Positions 42,825 through 52,632 are shown, counted from the stretch's first letter. The stretch is DNA of 64,000 nucleotides from Chryseobacterium pennipullorum (GCF_003384725.1 NZ_QNVV01000004.1:177052-241051); one strand, 5' to 3'. Numbers and translations: made by a program. Notes: generated by a model from the sequence alone, not told the origin.

Positions 42825-42907
42825 ACAAAAGTCACAAAGGTTGATTCAAAAACACATTATTTTTCTTAAAATAACTTAAGTGTTTAAAGACCTTTTGTGA
42901 CTTTTGT
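42825..42907. terminator. Large near-continuous inverted repeat between sbcC and the LLM gene
   Basis: Outer arms ACAAAAGTCACAAAGG (42825-42840) and CCTTTTGTGACTTTTGT (42891-42907). A second pair AAACAC (42850-42855) and GTGTTT (42880-42885) lies inside, and a third, TTATTTT (42857-42863) and AAAATAA (42868-42874), closes the loop. Together they can fold as an ~80-base hairpin, serving both converging genes. Confidence 0.65.
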
Positions 42908-42928
42908 ATTTAAAAAAGCACCTCTATT

Positions 42929-43954
42929 TTACAGGTTTTGTACCAATGGTTTCACTTCTTTTCCAAAGAGTTCAATGGATTTCATCATCACGTCATGTGC
43001 AGGATCTCCCACATCCATATGTCCTATAAATCTTGTGATTCCGAAGAGCTCTTTCATATAAGCGATTTTGTCTGCAACTTCTGCAGGACTGCCGATGAAT
43101 AAAGCTCCGTCTTTACTTCTACCCCCATCATACTGTATTTTTGTATAAGGGGCCCATCCCCTGGAAGCTCCTATCCTATCCATCTGGGATTTGTAATTAT
43201 GAAAATATCCATCCACGGCTTTTGGATCATCGCTCACAAAGGTATGCGAGTGAATAGCGATCTGCATATCTGCCACAGGGTGGCCCGCTTTCTGGTACTC
43301 CTGTTTGTAAAATTCTATCAGATTCTTAAACTGCACTGGCATTCCGCCAATAATAGCGACAACGAGAGGCATTCCCAACTGAGCTGCACTCAGCACAGAT
43401 TGCGGGGTTCCGCCTACAGCTCGCCAGATAGAAAGTTTGCCGTCATTTTTTGCCCGTGGATAAACAGTCTGATTCTGCATGGGAGCACGAAGCTTTCCCG
43501 ACCAGGTTACATTTTCCTCAGTATTTATTTTCAACAGAAGTTCCAGCTTCTCATCAAAAAGCTCTTCGTAATCATTCAGAGAATAACCATATAACGGAAA
43601 TGATTCTATGAAGCTACCGCGGCCCACGAATATTTCTGCTCTTCCATTTGAAATAAGATCCAGCGTTGCAAAATCTTCATATACTTTTACAGGCTCCGAG
43701 GAACTTAATACCGTCACTCCACTTGCCAGCTTTATATTTTTTGTGATACTCGCGGCTGCCGCCAATACCATTTCAGGAGAGGAAACAGCATAATCCGGAC
43801 GGTGGTGTTCTCCCATGGCAAAAACATCAATTCCCACCTCATCCATCAGTTTTACCTGATCCAGTATTTCGTGGATCTTAATTCCTGCATCTCTGTATTT
43901 TCCGGTAGCCTGGTCCATTGCCAGATCTCCGAACATTCCTATTCCTAATTCCAT
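42929..43954 (-). CDS. LLM-class flavin-dependent oxidoreductase
   Basis: 341 residues of the luciferase-like monooxygenase superfamily. LGIGMFGDLAMDQ, EVGIDVFAMGEHHRPDYAVSSPEMVLAAAAS and ASGVTVLSSSEPVKVYEDFATLDLIS are the conserved barrel blocks, and NGRAEIFVGRGS the flavin-binding loop. No substrate motif. Such proteins use FMN reduced elsewhere to oxidise small molecules. A stand-alone gene, divergent from the TIKI/TraB gene at 44279. Substrate unknown. Confidence 0.87.
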   Translation of the reverse strand: MELGIGMFGDLAMDQATGKYRDAGIKIHEILDQVKLMDEVGIDVFAMGEHHRPDYAVSSPEMVLAAAASITKNIKLASGVTVLSSSEPVKVYEDFATLDLISNGRAEIFVGRGSFIESFPLYGYSLNDYEELFDEKLELLLKINTEENVTWSGKLRAPMQNQTVYPRAKNDGKLSIWRAVGGTPQSVLSAAQLGMPLVVAIIGGMPVQFKNLIEFYKQEYQKAGHPVADMQIAIHSHTFVSDDPKAVDGYFHNYKSQMDRIGASRGWAPYTKIQYDGGRSKDGALFIGSPAEVADKIAYMKELFGITRFIGHMDVGDPAHDVMMKSIELFGKEVKPLVQNL

Positions 43955-44278
43955 ATTGTTGATTTTAGTACTACAAAATTACAGCTCTGAAATGTCTTAT
44001 GCATTGATGTTTGATAAGATCGGAATCTTGTAGAAGTGCTCAGTTCTTATGACGAACTTCTTATGTAAGAAGGCTGAAGCTGAAAGAGGGAATTTCTTAC
44101 AGTACAAAGAAAGAATCATTGCCCATTATTTTTTTTTCAGATTACTTGATTACATTTTCAGGCTACTGTTAAAATAAATATTTATAGCTTCAAGCTTCCC
44201 GCCTTAATACTTTTCAATTTTCTTCCTCCGAAATCAAGTTAATTGTACAAACTTATTATATTTGGGAACAATAACTTT
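43955..44278. other. Intergenic region, divergent promoters
   Basis: 324 bases. TATATTTG at 44257-44264 is a good -7 box for the plus gene at 44279. The remainder is AT-rich, with a small repeated TTCTTATG (around 44045 and 44058). No gene-like frame was found. Confidence 0.4.
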
Positions 44279-45091
44279 ATGAAAATGAGATACACTATAG
44301 CAATTTTTCTTTTGATGCTTACCCATTTATGCTTTTCACAAAACAAAACAGAGATCTATGTGATAGGAAATATACACGACAGTGTACCGAATTATCATCC
44401 AAAAATACTGTTTGACATTCTGGATAGAATAAAGCCCGACATTATTCTCCACGAAGTGGATGCTAATGGAATGAAAGAATATGAAAGCGGTGTTGGAATT
44501 ACAGGAAATGAGATTAAGGCAAGCAATACATATCTGAAAAATCACCCGAAAACATTAAGGTTCCCTTTTGACTTTGAAGGTCGAAACCAATACAGGAAAG
44601 ATAAAGGAATGGTTCCGACGGATAATTTATCCGTAAAGTTAATCGACAGTCTGTATAAAGTAAAGCAGCTCACGGCTTCCGAAATGAAGCTGTACGAAAA
44701 CTTTACAAACGCCACCAAAGAGCTCATGAAAATTGCTGAACTATCTCCTGAGAATTTCAATAGTGCCGCAACCGATAAAATTGGTGAAAGAAGACAGAAC
44801 GCACAGTATTCCGATCTGCTTACGATTATAAAGGAAAGGCCTGAATTTGCCAATCGGTTTGTAGTGAAACCCAATGGAGAAAAGATAAGTTACAGAGACG
44901 GATTTAAGCTCATGTCCGGATTTTGGGATCTCAGAAATCAAACCATGGCTAAAAATATTTACAAGATTGCAGAGACCTATCCGGGCAAAAAGATTGTTGT
45001 TCTGACAGGTTTTCTACATAGGTATTATATTTTAAGGGAGCTCAGAAGAATCAATACCAATCAATATATGGTCAAAGAATTTTATGATTAA
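44279..45091 (+). CDS. Secreted TIKI/TraB-like family protein
   Basis: 270 residues from ATG at 44279 (an in-frame ATG at 44243 is less likely). Signal peptide ends near THLCFSQ. YVIGNIHDSVPNYHP near the mature start resembles the GTxH block of the TIKI/TraB/GumN/PrgY superfamily. DIILHEVD follows, and the C-terminal TMAKNIYKIAETYPGKKIVVL and TGFLHRYYIL correspond to the RNxxMAxxI and GxxH blocks. Family members are thought to be metallopeptidase-like. Assignment rests on pattern only, so it is tentative. Confidence 0.6.
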   Translation: MKMRYTIAIFLLMLTHLCFSQNKTEIYVIGNIHDSVPNYHPKILFDILDRIKPDIILHEVDANGMKEYESGVGITGNEIKASNTYLKNHPKTLRFPFDFEGRNQYRKDKGMVPTDNLSVKLIDSLYKVKQLTASEMKLYENFTNATKELMKIAELSPENFNSAATDKIGERRQNAQYSDLLTIIKERPEFANRFVVKPNGEKISYRDGFKLMSGFWDLRNQTMAKNIYKIAETYPGKKIVVLTGFLHRYYILRELRRINTNQYMVKEFYD

Positions 45092-45167
45092 AGACCTATT
45101 ATAGATTGACCTTATCTCTGAATATGCTGTGCAATTTTCAGCAATAAAACGGTCTGCATTAAAATAG

Positions 45168-45191
45168 AAATCCAGCCCTGGGGCTGGATTT
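45168..45191. terminator. Terminator between the TIKI-like gene and the S9 peptidase
   Basis: AAATCCAGCCC (45168-45178), TG, GGGCTGGATTT (45181-45191): a perfect 11-bp stem. In the minus direction it is followed by a T-rich sequence. It lies just past the S9 peptidase stop and also serves the convergent gene. Confidence 0.75.
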
Positions 45192-45196
45192 CACTG

Positions 45197-47335
45197 TTAT
45201 TTCTTCAGATACTGATCAAAATAATCTGTTATTTTCTGCATCAGGTGAACCCTGTCTTTCCCGATTACATTGTGCGGATGCCCCGGATAGGTAAAGTAAT
45301 CCAACTGGACACCGTTATCTACTGCTGATTTGACGAACTTTATAGAGTGTTGCCACACCACTACATCATCCTGTGCTCCGTGAATCATTAGCAGCTTCCC
45401 TTTCAGATTCTGTACTTTATCCAAAAGATTAGCTGTTGCATATCCCTGAGGGTTTTCCTGTGGAGTATCCATATATCTCTCACCATACATAATCTCGTAC
45501 ATACTCCAGTCGATTACCGGACCGCCGGCAACACCTACTTTGAATACGTCCGGCTTACGAAGCATGAAGCTGGTGGTCATGAATCCTCCGAAGCTCCATC
45601 CATGGATTCCCATCTTTTCTGCATCTACGTACGGAAGAGATTTCAGGTAATCTACCCCTTTCATCTGATCATTCATTTCTGTCGTTCCCAGATTTCTGAA
45701 AACGGCCTGCTCAAATTTCATTCCACGATTGGAAGAACCTCTTCCGTCCATGGTAAAAATAATATATCCGTTTTGCGCCATGTATTCGTACCAAAGGTTT
45801 CCGGAAGCCGGGAAACTGTTGGTTACCAGCTGAAGGTGTGGTCCGTTGTACAGATACACAATGGTAGGATATTTTTTGTTAGGGTCAAAATTCGTAGGAA
45901 GAATAATTTTCCCATATAAAGGAGTACCATCATCAGCTTTCAGCTCTACGTTTTTGATTTCCGGTCGCTGGTAATTCTTTAAGGGATTGTCTGAAGTGAG
46001 AATATTGGTAGATTTCAGATTTCCTGTATTGATGATGTTGGCAACTCTTGGTGAATTCGCGTTGCTGTAGATATCGTATAAATAATTTCCGTCACTGCTG
46101 AGTACTCCGCTGTGCATTCCCCCCTCTTTGTCCAGGCGCTCCATTTTAAAGTTTGCCCAGTTGATCTTATAAAGATGTCTTTCTAAAGGCGTCTCTTTAG
46201 TTGACGTAAAGTAAATTTCCTTTTTCTTTTCATTGAATCCCAGGATATCGGTCACCAGCCAGTTTCCTTTTGTGATCTGAGCGACAAGCCCTTTCTCCAG
46301 GCTATAATGGAACAGGTGGTTATACGCTGTTCTCTGGCTCTGCCAGATAAAATCTGTATTGGAATTCGGGAAGAACGTAAGAGGATGCTGCGGCTCCACA
46401 TATTTGCTGTCTGTTTCTTCAAATAAGGTTTTCACCAGTTCTCCGGTAGCAGCATCATACTGATTCATCTTCATGTGATTCTGTCCTCTGTTGAGAACTG
46501 CCACAAAAATATATTTTGAATCAGGGCTCCAAGTAACGGCTGTCAGGTACTGATCTTTTTCACCTTCTATTTTCAGGAAAGTCGTTGATTGGTTTTTGAT
46601 ATTGAAAACCCCCAGAGTCACTTCGTGGGAGGTTTTTCCGGCCATTGGATATTTGATGTTATGGTTAACAGCTGGCGTTACAGACCAGTCGATGATCGGA
46701 TAATCCGCCACCATGCTTTGATCCATTCTGTAGAAAGCGATACTCTCAGAGTTTGGAGCCGGGAATATTCCGGTGTCGATTCCGAATTCATTCCTGTGAA
46801 CGGCCTGTCCGCTGATGATATTTTCATTGGATTCGTTGGTAACTGCAATAGTTTTTCCGTTTTTGTTGACAAACAGGTTGTTTTTTGCAGTAAAAGCAAA
46901 GGTTTGTCCATCCCCAAACATTTTAACGTTAGCAGCGTCCTGATCTATCGTTACGGAATTCTTTACTTTCCACTCAACTCCGGATTTTTCAATCCAGGAC
47001 ATTTTATCCCCTGCATTGAAATACCCGTGGGAAGTACCGGTGAATTTAATTGGTGGAACAGTTTTCAACTTGTCATTTGAAAAATTCCTGTTCAGCGTAG
47101 TCAAAGAAACCAGGGTATCCTGTTTATTGGTTTTGATATCTGTGATCAGATACCCGCCTTTTACCGCCTGGATATACGATTTGCCATCTGCAGCCCACGA
47201 AAACTGAGAGATATTTTTTACGGCAAGATTGGTTCTCATCCCATTTACAGCCTCCGCCATCGTAAACTTCTGGGTCTGCGCAAGTGCTGAACCACCCACA
47301 ACCAGCATCAATAAAGAAAGTTTATGTAATTTCAT
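45197..47335 (-). CDS. S9 prolyl peptidase, dipeptidyl-peptidase IV type
   Basis: 712 residues from ATG at 47335; the upstream in-frame start at 47377 is rejected because it is preceded by the -7 box. Signal peptide ends near GGSALAQ. The N-terminal ~450 residues are a DPP IV-type beta-propeller, with SPDSKYIFVAVLNRGQN and others. The C-terminal alpha/beta hydrolase has the nucleophile S581 in GWSFGGFMT; GAQDDVV and GHPHNVIG hold the Asp and His. It removes dipeptides after Pro or Ala in the periplasm. A TATTTTTG box (plus 47355-47362) lies upstream. Confidence 0.93.
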   Translation of the reverse strand: MKLHKLSLLMLVVGGSALAQTQKFTMAEAVNGMRTNLAVKNISQFSWAADGKSYIQAVKGGYLITDIKTNKQDTLVSLTTLNRNFSNDKLKTVPPIKFTGTSHGYFNAGDKMSWIEKSGVEWKVKNSVTIDQDAANVKMFGDGQTFAFTAKNNLFVNKNGKTIAVTNESNENIISGQAVHRNEFGIDTGIFPAPNSESIAFYRMDQSMVADYPIIDWSVTPAVNHNIKYPMAGKTSHEVTLGVFNIKNQSTTFLKIEGEKDQYLTAVTWSPDSKYIFVAVLNRGQNHMKMNQYDAATGELVKTLFEETDSKYVEPQHPLTFFPNSNTDFIWQSQRTAYNHLFHYSLEKGLVAQITKGNWLVTDILGFNEKKKEIYFTSTKETPLERHLYKINWANFKMERLDKEGGMHSGVLSSDGNYLYDIYSNANSPRVANIINTGNLKSTNILTSDNPLKNYQRPEIKNVELKADDGTPLYGKIILPTNFDPNKKYPTIVYLYNGPHLQLVTNSFPASGNLWYEYMAQNGYIIFTMDGRGSSNRGMKFEQAVFRNLGTTEMNDQMKGVDYLKSLPYVDAEKMGIHGWSFGGFMTTSFMLRKPDVFKVGVAGGPVIDWSMYEIMYGERYMDTPQENPQGYATANLLDKVQNLKGKLLMIHGAQDDVVVWQHSIKFVKSAVDNGVQLDYFTYPGHPHNVIGKDRVHLMQKITDYFDQYLKK

Positions 47336-47730
47336 TGTATAAAATTGAATCCACCAAAAATAAGAAATAAAAATCATCCGTTAATAAGTGTTAAAATAAA
47401 AGATTCATAAAATAGAATTCATGCATGAAAAGAAATTATTTCCTAACTTAAGGTAGAATTTGATAACTACCGAAAACGGTGGTTCGTTCATGTCAGATAG
47501 AATTGAATAGCCTGTTGATTTGGACCGTTTCTAAGGTGTTGGTGAACAGCCCTTGAAATGAAAAATGTAAAGTGCAAAAAGAAAATTTGGTAAATAGATA
47601 TATAGTTGCTTCAAAGACCTTTTGTTTTTAAAAGACATAATAATTGCATTTCTTATCCTATATCAATGATCTGTATATGTTCTCTGTACTACATTTGCAT
47701 TATAAATCATAACAAAAAATACAAAATACA
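47336..47730. other. Intergenic region between the S9 peptidase and yceI-like gene
   Basis: 395 bases. Minus-strand TATTTTTG (47355-47362) is the likely S9 peptidase -7 box. Plus-strand TACATTTG (47690-47697) lies 33 bases upstream of the YceI ATG. A small palindrome ACCG-AAAA-CGGT lies near 47477-47488. No gene-like frame is evident. Confidence 0.45.
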
Positions 47731-48243
47731 ATGGCAACAAAATGGAACCTAGACCCAACGCATAGTGAAATTACTTTCAAAGTAAAACACATGATGATCT
47801 CTAATGTAAAAGGAAACTTCAGAACCTTCACTGCTGAAATTGAAGCGGAAGATGATACTTTTGCCAATGCAAAAACGACTGCTACGATCCAGACGGATTC
47901 TGTATTCACTAATAATACAGACAGAGACAACCACTTGAAATCTGCTGAATTCTTCAACGCAGAGGTAAACCCAACCATTACTTTTGAATCTCAGGCCCTG
48001 AATAACCAGATCAGCGGAAACCTTACGATCAACGGAATTACCAAGCCTGTGAATCTGGACGTAGAATTCGGAGGAATCAATGTAGATCCGTGGGGAAATA
48101 CAAAAGCAGGATTTTCTTTTGAAGGAAAAATCAACAGAAAAGATTTCGGACTGAACTGGAATGCAGCGCTTGAAGCCGGCGGTGTAATGGTAAGCGACGA
48201 TGTAAAAGTAGCTGGTGAATTACAGTTTGTAAAGCAAGCATAA
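47731..48243 (+). CDS. YceI family protein
   Basis: 170 residues. KWNLDPTHSEITFKVKHMMISNVKGNFRTF is the YceI opening, followed by LKSAEFFNAEVNPTITFES and LTINGITKPVNLDVEFGG. This is the lipocalin-like fold that binds isoprenoid chains such as polyprenols. No signal peptide, so this member is likely cytoplasmic. TACATTTG at 47690-47697 provides a -7 box. Followed by a strong terminator, so it is transcribed alone. Confidence 0.92.
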   Translation: MATKWNLDPTHSEITFKVKHMMISNVKGNFRTFTAEIEAEDDTFANAKTTATIQTDSVFTNNTDRDNHLKSAEFFNAEVNPTITFESQALNNQISGNLTINGITKPVNLDVEFGGINVDPWGNTKAGFSFEGKINRKDFGLNWNAALEAGGVMVSDDVKVAGELQFVKQA

Positions 48244-48264
48244 TTTTTAACCCCAAATAACAGG

Positions 48265-48300
48265 AGGTTCAGGGATTTTTATAAAAGCCTTGAACCTTTT
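48265..48300 (+). terminator. Terminator of the YceI gene
   Basis: AGGTTCAGGG (48265-48274) pairs with CCTTGAACCT (48288-48297), one G-U pair, followed by TTT. Confidence 0.8.
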
Positions 48301-48322
48301 ATTGTATTAGCCCTTATTAGTA

Positions 48323-49150
48323 ATGAACCTTAACGATCTTCAAAGCATAAGTGACGGATTTGCGAATACGCAAAGAATGCCTGTTCTATTCCTGGGACAT
48401 GGTTCTCCAATGAACGCCATTGAAGAAAACCAGTTTGTACAGGGATTCCGTAATGCAGCCACTGAAATTCCCAGACCAAATGCTATTTTATGTATTTCCG
48501 CCCATTGGTATACAGAGGGAACGTATGTAACGGCTATGGATGTTCCCAAAACAATCCATGATTTCTACGGTTTCCCCAAACCTCTATTCGACGTACAATA
48601 CCCTGCTCCGGGAAGCCCGGAACTGGCTAAAGAAACCACGGAGCTTCTTCTGCCTTCGTTTGTGGAAGAGGACCACAGCTGGGGACTGGATCATGGGGCA
48701 TGGTCGGTCATTAAACATATGTATCCGCAAGCCGATATTCCCGTGATACAATTGAGTATAGATTATACAAAACCGGCCCAGTATCATTATGATCTGGCTA
48801 AAAAACTGAATAAACTGCGCGAAAAAGGCATTCTCATCATCGGAAGCGGAAATATTGTTCACAACCTCCGCCTAATCGACTGGACGAATATCAATACGGT
48901 GGGAGCCGGCTGGGATTGGGCCATAGAAGCTCGCGAGAAAATCAACAACTGGCTTCTGGATGGTCATTTTCAGAATATTATCGACTATCAGAAACAGGGA
49001 ACTTTCCTGCAATATGCAGTTCCCACTCCTGATCATTATCTGCCATTGCTCTACACCTTAGGTTTGAAAGACCGGTCTGAAGGTCTTACTTTGTTTAATG
49101 ATGAATTGATCGGTGGCTCACTGAGCATGACCAGCGTAAGAATAGGGTAA
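48323..49150 (+). CDS. ygiD: DODA-type extradiol ring-cleavage dioxygenase
   Basis: 275 residues. MPVLFLGHGSPMNAIEENQFVQGFR has the first metal ligand (His in GHGSPM). ILCISAHWYTEGTYVTAM supplies the second His. WGLDHGAWSVIKHMYPQADIPVIQLSID and IGSGNIVHNLR fit the YgiD/4,5-DOPA dioxygenase group. It would open a catechol ring next to a hydroxyl using a non-haem metal. No aromatic pathway genes lie nearby, so the natural substrate is not shown. Confidence 0.9.
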   Translation: MNLNDLQSISDGFANTQRMPVLFLGHGSPMNAIEENQFVQGFRNAATEIPRPNAILCISAHWYTEGTYVTAMDVPKTIHDFYGFPKPLFDVQYPAPGSPELAKETTELLLPSFVEEDHSWGLDHGAWSVIKHMYPQADIPVIQLSIDYTKPAQYHYDLAKKLNKLREKGILIIGSGNIVHNLRLIDWTNINTVGAGWDWAIEAREKINNWLLDGHFQNIIDYQKQGTFLQYAVPTPDHYLPLLYTLGLKDRSEGLTLFNDELIGGSLSMTSVRIG

Positions 49151-49187
49151 TTTTTTTATCACTAAAAATTTAGTAATATTGTTGACC

Positions 49188-50351
49188 ATGAAAACGATAG
49201 TATTATTTTTTTTATTTCTGTCTGTCTTTTCACATGCCCAGCAGATCAAAGGAACTGTCGTGGATGAAACCGGTCATACAATGGCTGATGTCAGCATTTA
49301 TCTGGATGGTACTACAACAGGAACTGTTTCTGAAGCGAACGGAAGTTTTACCCTTACATTATCCACATCATCTCACGGGAATCTTGTTTTCCGGAAGGAG
49401 GGTTATGAAACTTTTGCTACCAGTCTGCAGGATATTCTTCATAAAAGCTTAAAAGTAGTAATGACCCGCACCCATTCGATTGAGGAAATCAGGTTAGTGC
49501 CCTACACTTCCGAGGCCTACCAGAATCATATTCATTATTTTCTGGATACCTCTATTGGCTATGACCGTGAAAATGTAAGAATCAGAAATCAAAGATCCCT
49601 GAAGTTTTCGTACGACAAGAAAAGCAAGCTCCTAAAAGTAAAAGCACCGGAGACTTTAATCATCGATAATAAGAACCTTGGTTATGAAATTCACTACAAC
49701 CTAATCAGCTATACTTCAGATTTTAACTCTAAAATGGTTAACTATACAGGAACCAGCTTCTTTAAAGAAACCAAAAAAACACCCAGGGTCAGGGTGAATA
49801 GAATGAATGCCTACAACGGCAGCCTGCTTCATTTTTTCAGAAGTATTTTCAACAATATGGTATCCGCGGATGGATTTATTGTCAATCAGGCCAAAGAAAT
49901 CTCCAACCCTAAATACCCGACTGAAGAAGAGCTGAACATGCTAAACGATTATGTACAGATGATGCTGAGCTCGAAAATCGTAAAAATTCCGGAACACATC
50001 AGTGATATTTCCCATCGTAAAAACAGTCAGACCCCTTATCTGATGGCCATTACAAAAACCCTGATTCCGGACACGGACTACATCCAAAGAACAAACGGTA
50101 AAGTATTTCTTGATTTTAAAGATATCCTCCAGGTCAATTATCCCAAATACCTTTATGAAATGAAAGGAAAAGAGATCATCAGAGGTACCGGAAAAATAGT
50201 ATTATCATCTCTCCTACATACGGAAGCAGACCGGTTTGAAGTTTCAGACGATGGTAATATTTCTACTCCCGATCAGCTGATTACTGAGGGAGATTTTTCA
50301 AAAAATAAAATTGAAAACATGCTTCCATTAGACTATCAGTCCGGCGACTGA
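49188..50351 (+). CDS. Secreted protein with carboxypeptidase regulatory-like domain
   Basis: 387 residues from ATG at 49188 (an in-frame TTG at 49179 is less likely). Signal peptide ends near FSHAQ. IKGTVVDETGHTMADVSIYLDGTTTGTVSEANGSFTL is a carboxypeptidase regulatory-like domain, as in many Bacteroidetes surface and SusC-like proteins. The remaining ~290 residues have no recognised family. It may be an exported adhesin or nutrient-binding protein. Followed by a bidirectional terminator. Confidence 0.8.
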   Translation: MKTIVLFFLFLSVFSHAQQIKGTVVDETGHTMADVSIYLDGTTTGTVSEANGSFTLTLSTSSHGNLVFRKEGYETFATSLQDILHKSLKVVMTRTHSIEEIRLVPYTSEAYQNHIHYFLDTSIGYDRENVRIRNQRSLKFSYDKKSKLLKVKAPETLIIDNKNLGYEIHYNLISYTSDFNSKMVNYTGTSFFKETKKTPRVRVNRMNAYNGSLLHFFRSIFNNMVSADGFIVNQAKEISNPKYPTEEELNMLNDYVQMMLSSKIVKIPEHISDISHRKNSQTPYLMAITKTLIPDTDYIQRTNGKVFLDFKDILQVNYPKYLYEMKGKEIIRGTGKIVLSSLLHTEADRFEVSDDGNISTPDQLITEGDFSKNKIENMLPLDYQSGD

Positions 50352-50372
50352 ATGTTGGAGCAGCATGAAAAG

Positions 50373-50458
50373 AAGAAAGCCGGAAGCTCTCGTAAAGGAT
50401 TCTATATCCGGTTATTTGGAATATTATGTTCCTCAGTTGTCCTTCTTCCGGCTTTCTT
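50373..50458. terminator. Bidirectional long-loop terminator before the subtilase
   Basis: AAGAAAGCCGGAAG (50373-50386) and CTTCCGGCTTTCTT (50445-50458), a perfect 14-bp stem with a 58-base loop, followed by TT. It lies between converging genes. Confidence 0.6.
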
Positions 50459-50474
50459 TTATGAAGTTATTTTG

Positions 50475-51956
50475 TTATTGTACTGCTTTCAGAACGTTAA
50501 TGTTTCCGTAGCCATAGCTGGAATTAACATTCGGGTAATAGGTAGCAGACTGTCTCATCTTATTGAGCACCTGATCTCTAGACCATGATGGATTTTTCGC
50601 CCAAACCAAAGCAGCTATTCCGGCTGTAGCTGCGGTAGCCACTGAGGAACCTCCCACATAATCAGCCTGCCCGTTGTAATAGCTGAGTACGGGAACTGTA
50701 TTTCCCGAAGCTCTTTCCATCTGAAAAGTAAAATCAATCTGGCTTCCGGAATGACATACATCACATTTCTGGTTGGAAGTACCTTCCTTCACCCCTGTTA
50801 CAGCCTGTGTTTCCGACATTGATGCCGGGAAAATCACGCCTACAAATGTGGTAAAACTGGTAGATGTACCCCCGGCACAGAAAATAAGTTTACCCCTGGC
50901 ATAGGCATACTTTACCCCATCTTCAATTTTTCCTACGGAAAAGATATGCCCCATAGACATTGAAATGATTTTTACATTTGTATTGTTTCCAAGTTCCGTA
51001 AATGCAGTTTTCACCCCGTTTTGCTCGCTAGATGTCTCCAAAACAACATTTGCTGCTGCGCGGTAGGCAACCAGGTTGGCGTTATATGCTACCCCCACCG
51101 GCAGCCCTGAATTGTTTCGCGGCGCAGCCATTACAGAGGCCATTTTTGTTCCGTGTCCACACTGATCCCCTGAACCATCAGAATTGTATACTCCGTATTT
51201 ACTGATCGATCTTCCTGATGATGCGCCGGTATTAAAGTTGTTTCCCAGTAAGGTCTGTTCAGGAGATACACCTGTGTCAATGAGCCCTATGGTTACTCCT
51301 GCACCCGTACTGTAGCTCCAAGCATCAGGGATATTATGCTTTGCAAATGCCCAGGGAACCCGTGCACCGGGTGTTGTGGAAGTATAATCCGAAGCACTTA
51401 ATATTGCCGAAGAAAAGCCACATCCGGAAGAACTGCTGCCTGAGGACTTTGCTGTGGCATTATAACGGGCTTCAATTTCAAAATAATGGTAATCTGCCGG
51501 TTCCAGGTAACGGATGGTTTTCATCTGACGAATGGCAGTAACCGTTTCTTCTTTTTCGATGACAACATCCATCTGGTTGAGATACTGATCTTTCACGAGA
51601 ACAAATTCTCTTTCATCTTTTCCTTCATATTTTTTAATAATGGCGAGGATTTCTTTTTCCATGTCATTATGATTCGGAGATTTACTTCTGTCAAAGTCAT
51701 CTTTGGAAGATCCGAAACCGATGGAGGCCATTCTGTTGCCACGGAAAATAGAACTCCACAAAAAATGATCTGATTCTTTACTCCACTTGAAAGAACCTTC
51801 TGTCTTGATGGACTGATTGATCCTTTCATTGATCTGTTTTTCCGTCAGCGGATCTTTCTGACTCATTTCAGTTTTTGGATTTTCAACTGGAAGTTCATCC
51901 CTTGAACACGATTGTAAAGCAAAAAATATTGCTAAGAGGAATACAGTTTTTTTCAT
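50475..51956 (-). CDS. S8 subtilisin-like serine peptidase, lipoprotein
   Basis: 493 residues. A lipoprotein signal has lipobox LQSC. A pro-region (~20-190) is followed by the S8 domain with D227 in IGLIDTGVSP, H268 in CGHGTKMASVM and S438 in GGSSVATAATAGIAALVW (GxS). The oxyanion region and other loops are present. An outer-surface-facing lipoprotein protease is likely. It is convergent with the gene at 49188 and shares a 14-bp stem terminator with it. Confidence 0.93.
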   Translation of the reverse strand: MKKTVFLLAIFFALQSCSRDELPVENPKTEMSQKDPLTEKQINERINQSIKTEGSFKWSKESDHFLWSSIFRGNRMASIGFGSSKDDFDRSKSPNHNDMEKEILAIIKKYEGKDEREFVLVKDQYLNQMDVVIEKEETVTAIRQMKTIRYLEPADYHYFEIEARYNATAKSSGSSSSGCGFSSAILSASDYTSTTPGARVPWAFAKHNIPDAWSYSTGAGVTIGLIDTGVSPEQTLLGNNFNTGASSGRSISKYGVYNSDGSGDQCGHGTKMASVMAAPRNNSGLPVGVAYNANLVAYRAAANVVLETSSEQNGVKTAFTELGNNTNVKIISMSMGHIFSVGKIEDGVKYAYARGKLIFCAGGTSTSFTTFVGVIFPASMSETQAVTGVKEGTSNQKCDVCHSGSQIDFTFQMERASGNTVPVLSYYNGQADYVGGSSVATAATAGIAALVWAKNPSWSRDQVLNKMRQSATYYPNVNSSYGYGNINVLKAVQ

Positions 51957-52095
51957 ATGTTATGATTTTGGTTGGAACCACAATATAACACTTTGCCGGG
52001 AATTACAATCTTTTGAAAAGTGAATTTAGCATTACATGAATATGAACAATTTCCCAGGGTGTACTGAAACGGAAATTCTATTTTTCCCCATCCCG

Positions 52096-52548
52096 TTATG
52101 AACGCAAGATTTTTTGGTAACACACGCTGGTTTCAATTCCGGTATACTGTCCATAGTTGGGAATTTTGCGAAATCCATTTTTCTCATAGACCGATATCGC
52201 ATTGTGCAACGCTATGGAAGTTTCCAGCACAGCTATTTCAAAACCTGATTCCTTCGCCCATTTTTCGAGTTCTTTAACAATCGCTGAAGCGAGCCCGTTT
52301 CTCCTGAATTCCGCATCAGTATACATTCTTTTGATCTCTACGGTATTTTCTGAAAAAGGTTTAAAGGCGCCGCAGGCTGCAGGAATATGATCTATATAGG
52401 CCACCACACAATGTTGAAGGGTATCAATTTTGTTAAACTGTTCAAAAAAAGTATTGTCCTCACCATTATGCTCTGCGAGGGTGATGTCCAGATGCTGTAC
52501 TAAATGGTGAAAGTCCCTATCTGTGGAATCTGTTCTTTTGATAATCAT
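52096..52548 (-). CDS. GNAT family N-acetyltransferase
   Basis: 150 residues. GAFKPFSENTVEIKRMYTDAEFRRNGLASAIV carries the acetyl-CoA binding motif A (RRNGLA). EKWAKESGFEIAVLETSIALHNAISVYEKNGFRKI is the C-terminal half with YEKNGF. It should acetylate an amine with acetyl-CoA; the acceptor cannot be predicted. It is downstream of hutH on the same strand but separated by a terminator. Confidence 0.87.
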   Translation of the reverse strand: MIIKRTDSTDRDFHHLVQHLDITLAEHNGEDNTFFEQFNKIDTLQHCVVAYIDHIPAACGAFKPFSENTVEIKRMYTDAEFRRNGLASAIVKELEKWAKESGFEIAVLETSIALHNAISVYEKNGFRKIPNYGQYTGIETSVCYQKILRS

Positions 52549-52632
52549 GGGTATATTTACTTTAGAGGATCATAATTCTTATCTGCAAAAACTTCCTGAG
52601 GAGATACAGATCTGTTGTTGTATATACTATAA

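Noticed and set aside
43199..43594. 131-residue plus-strand frame
   Set aside because: Antisense to the LLM flavoprotein; composition looks non-coding.
46589..47080. 163-residue plus-strand frame
   Set aside because: Antisense to the S9 peptidase propeller; no signal or motif of its own.
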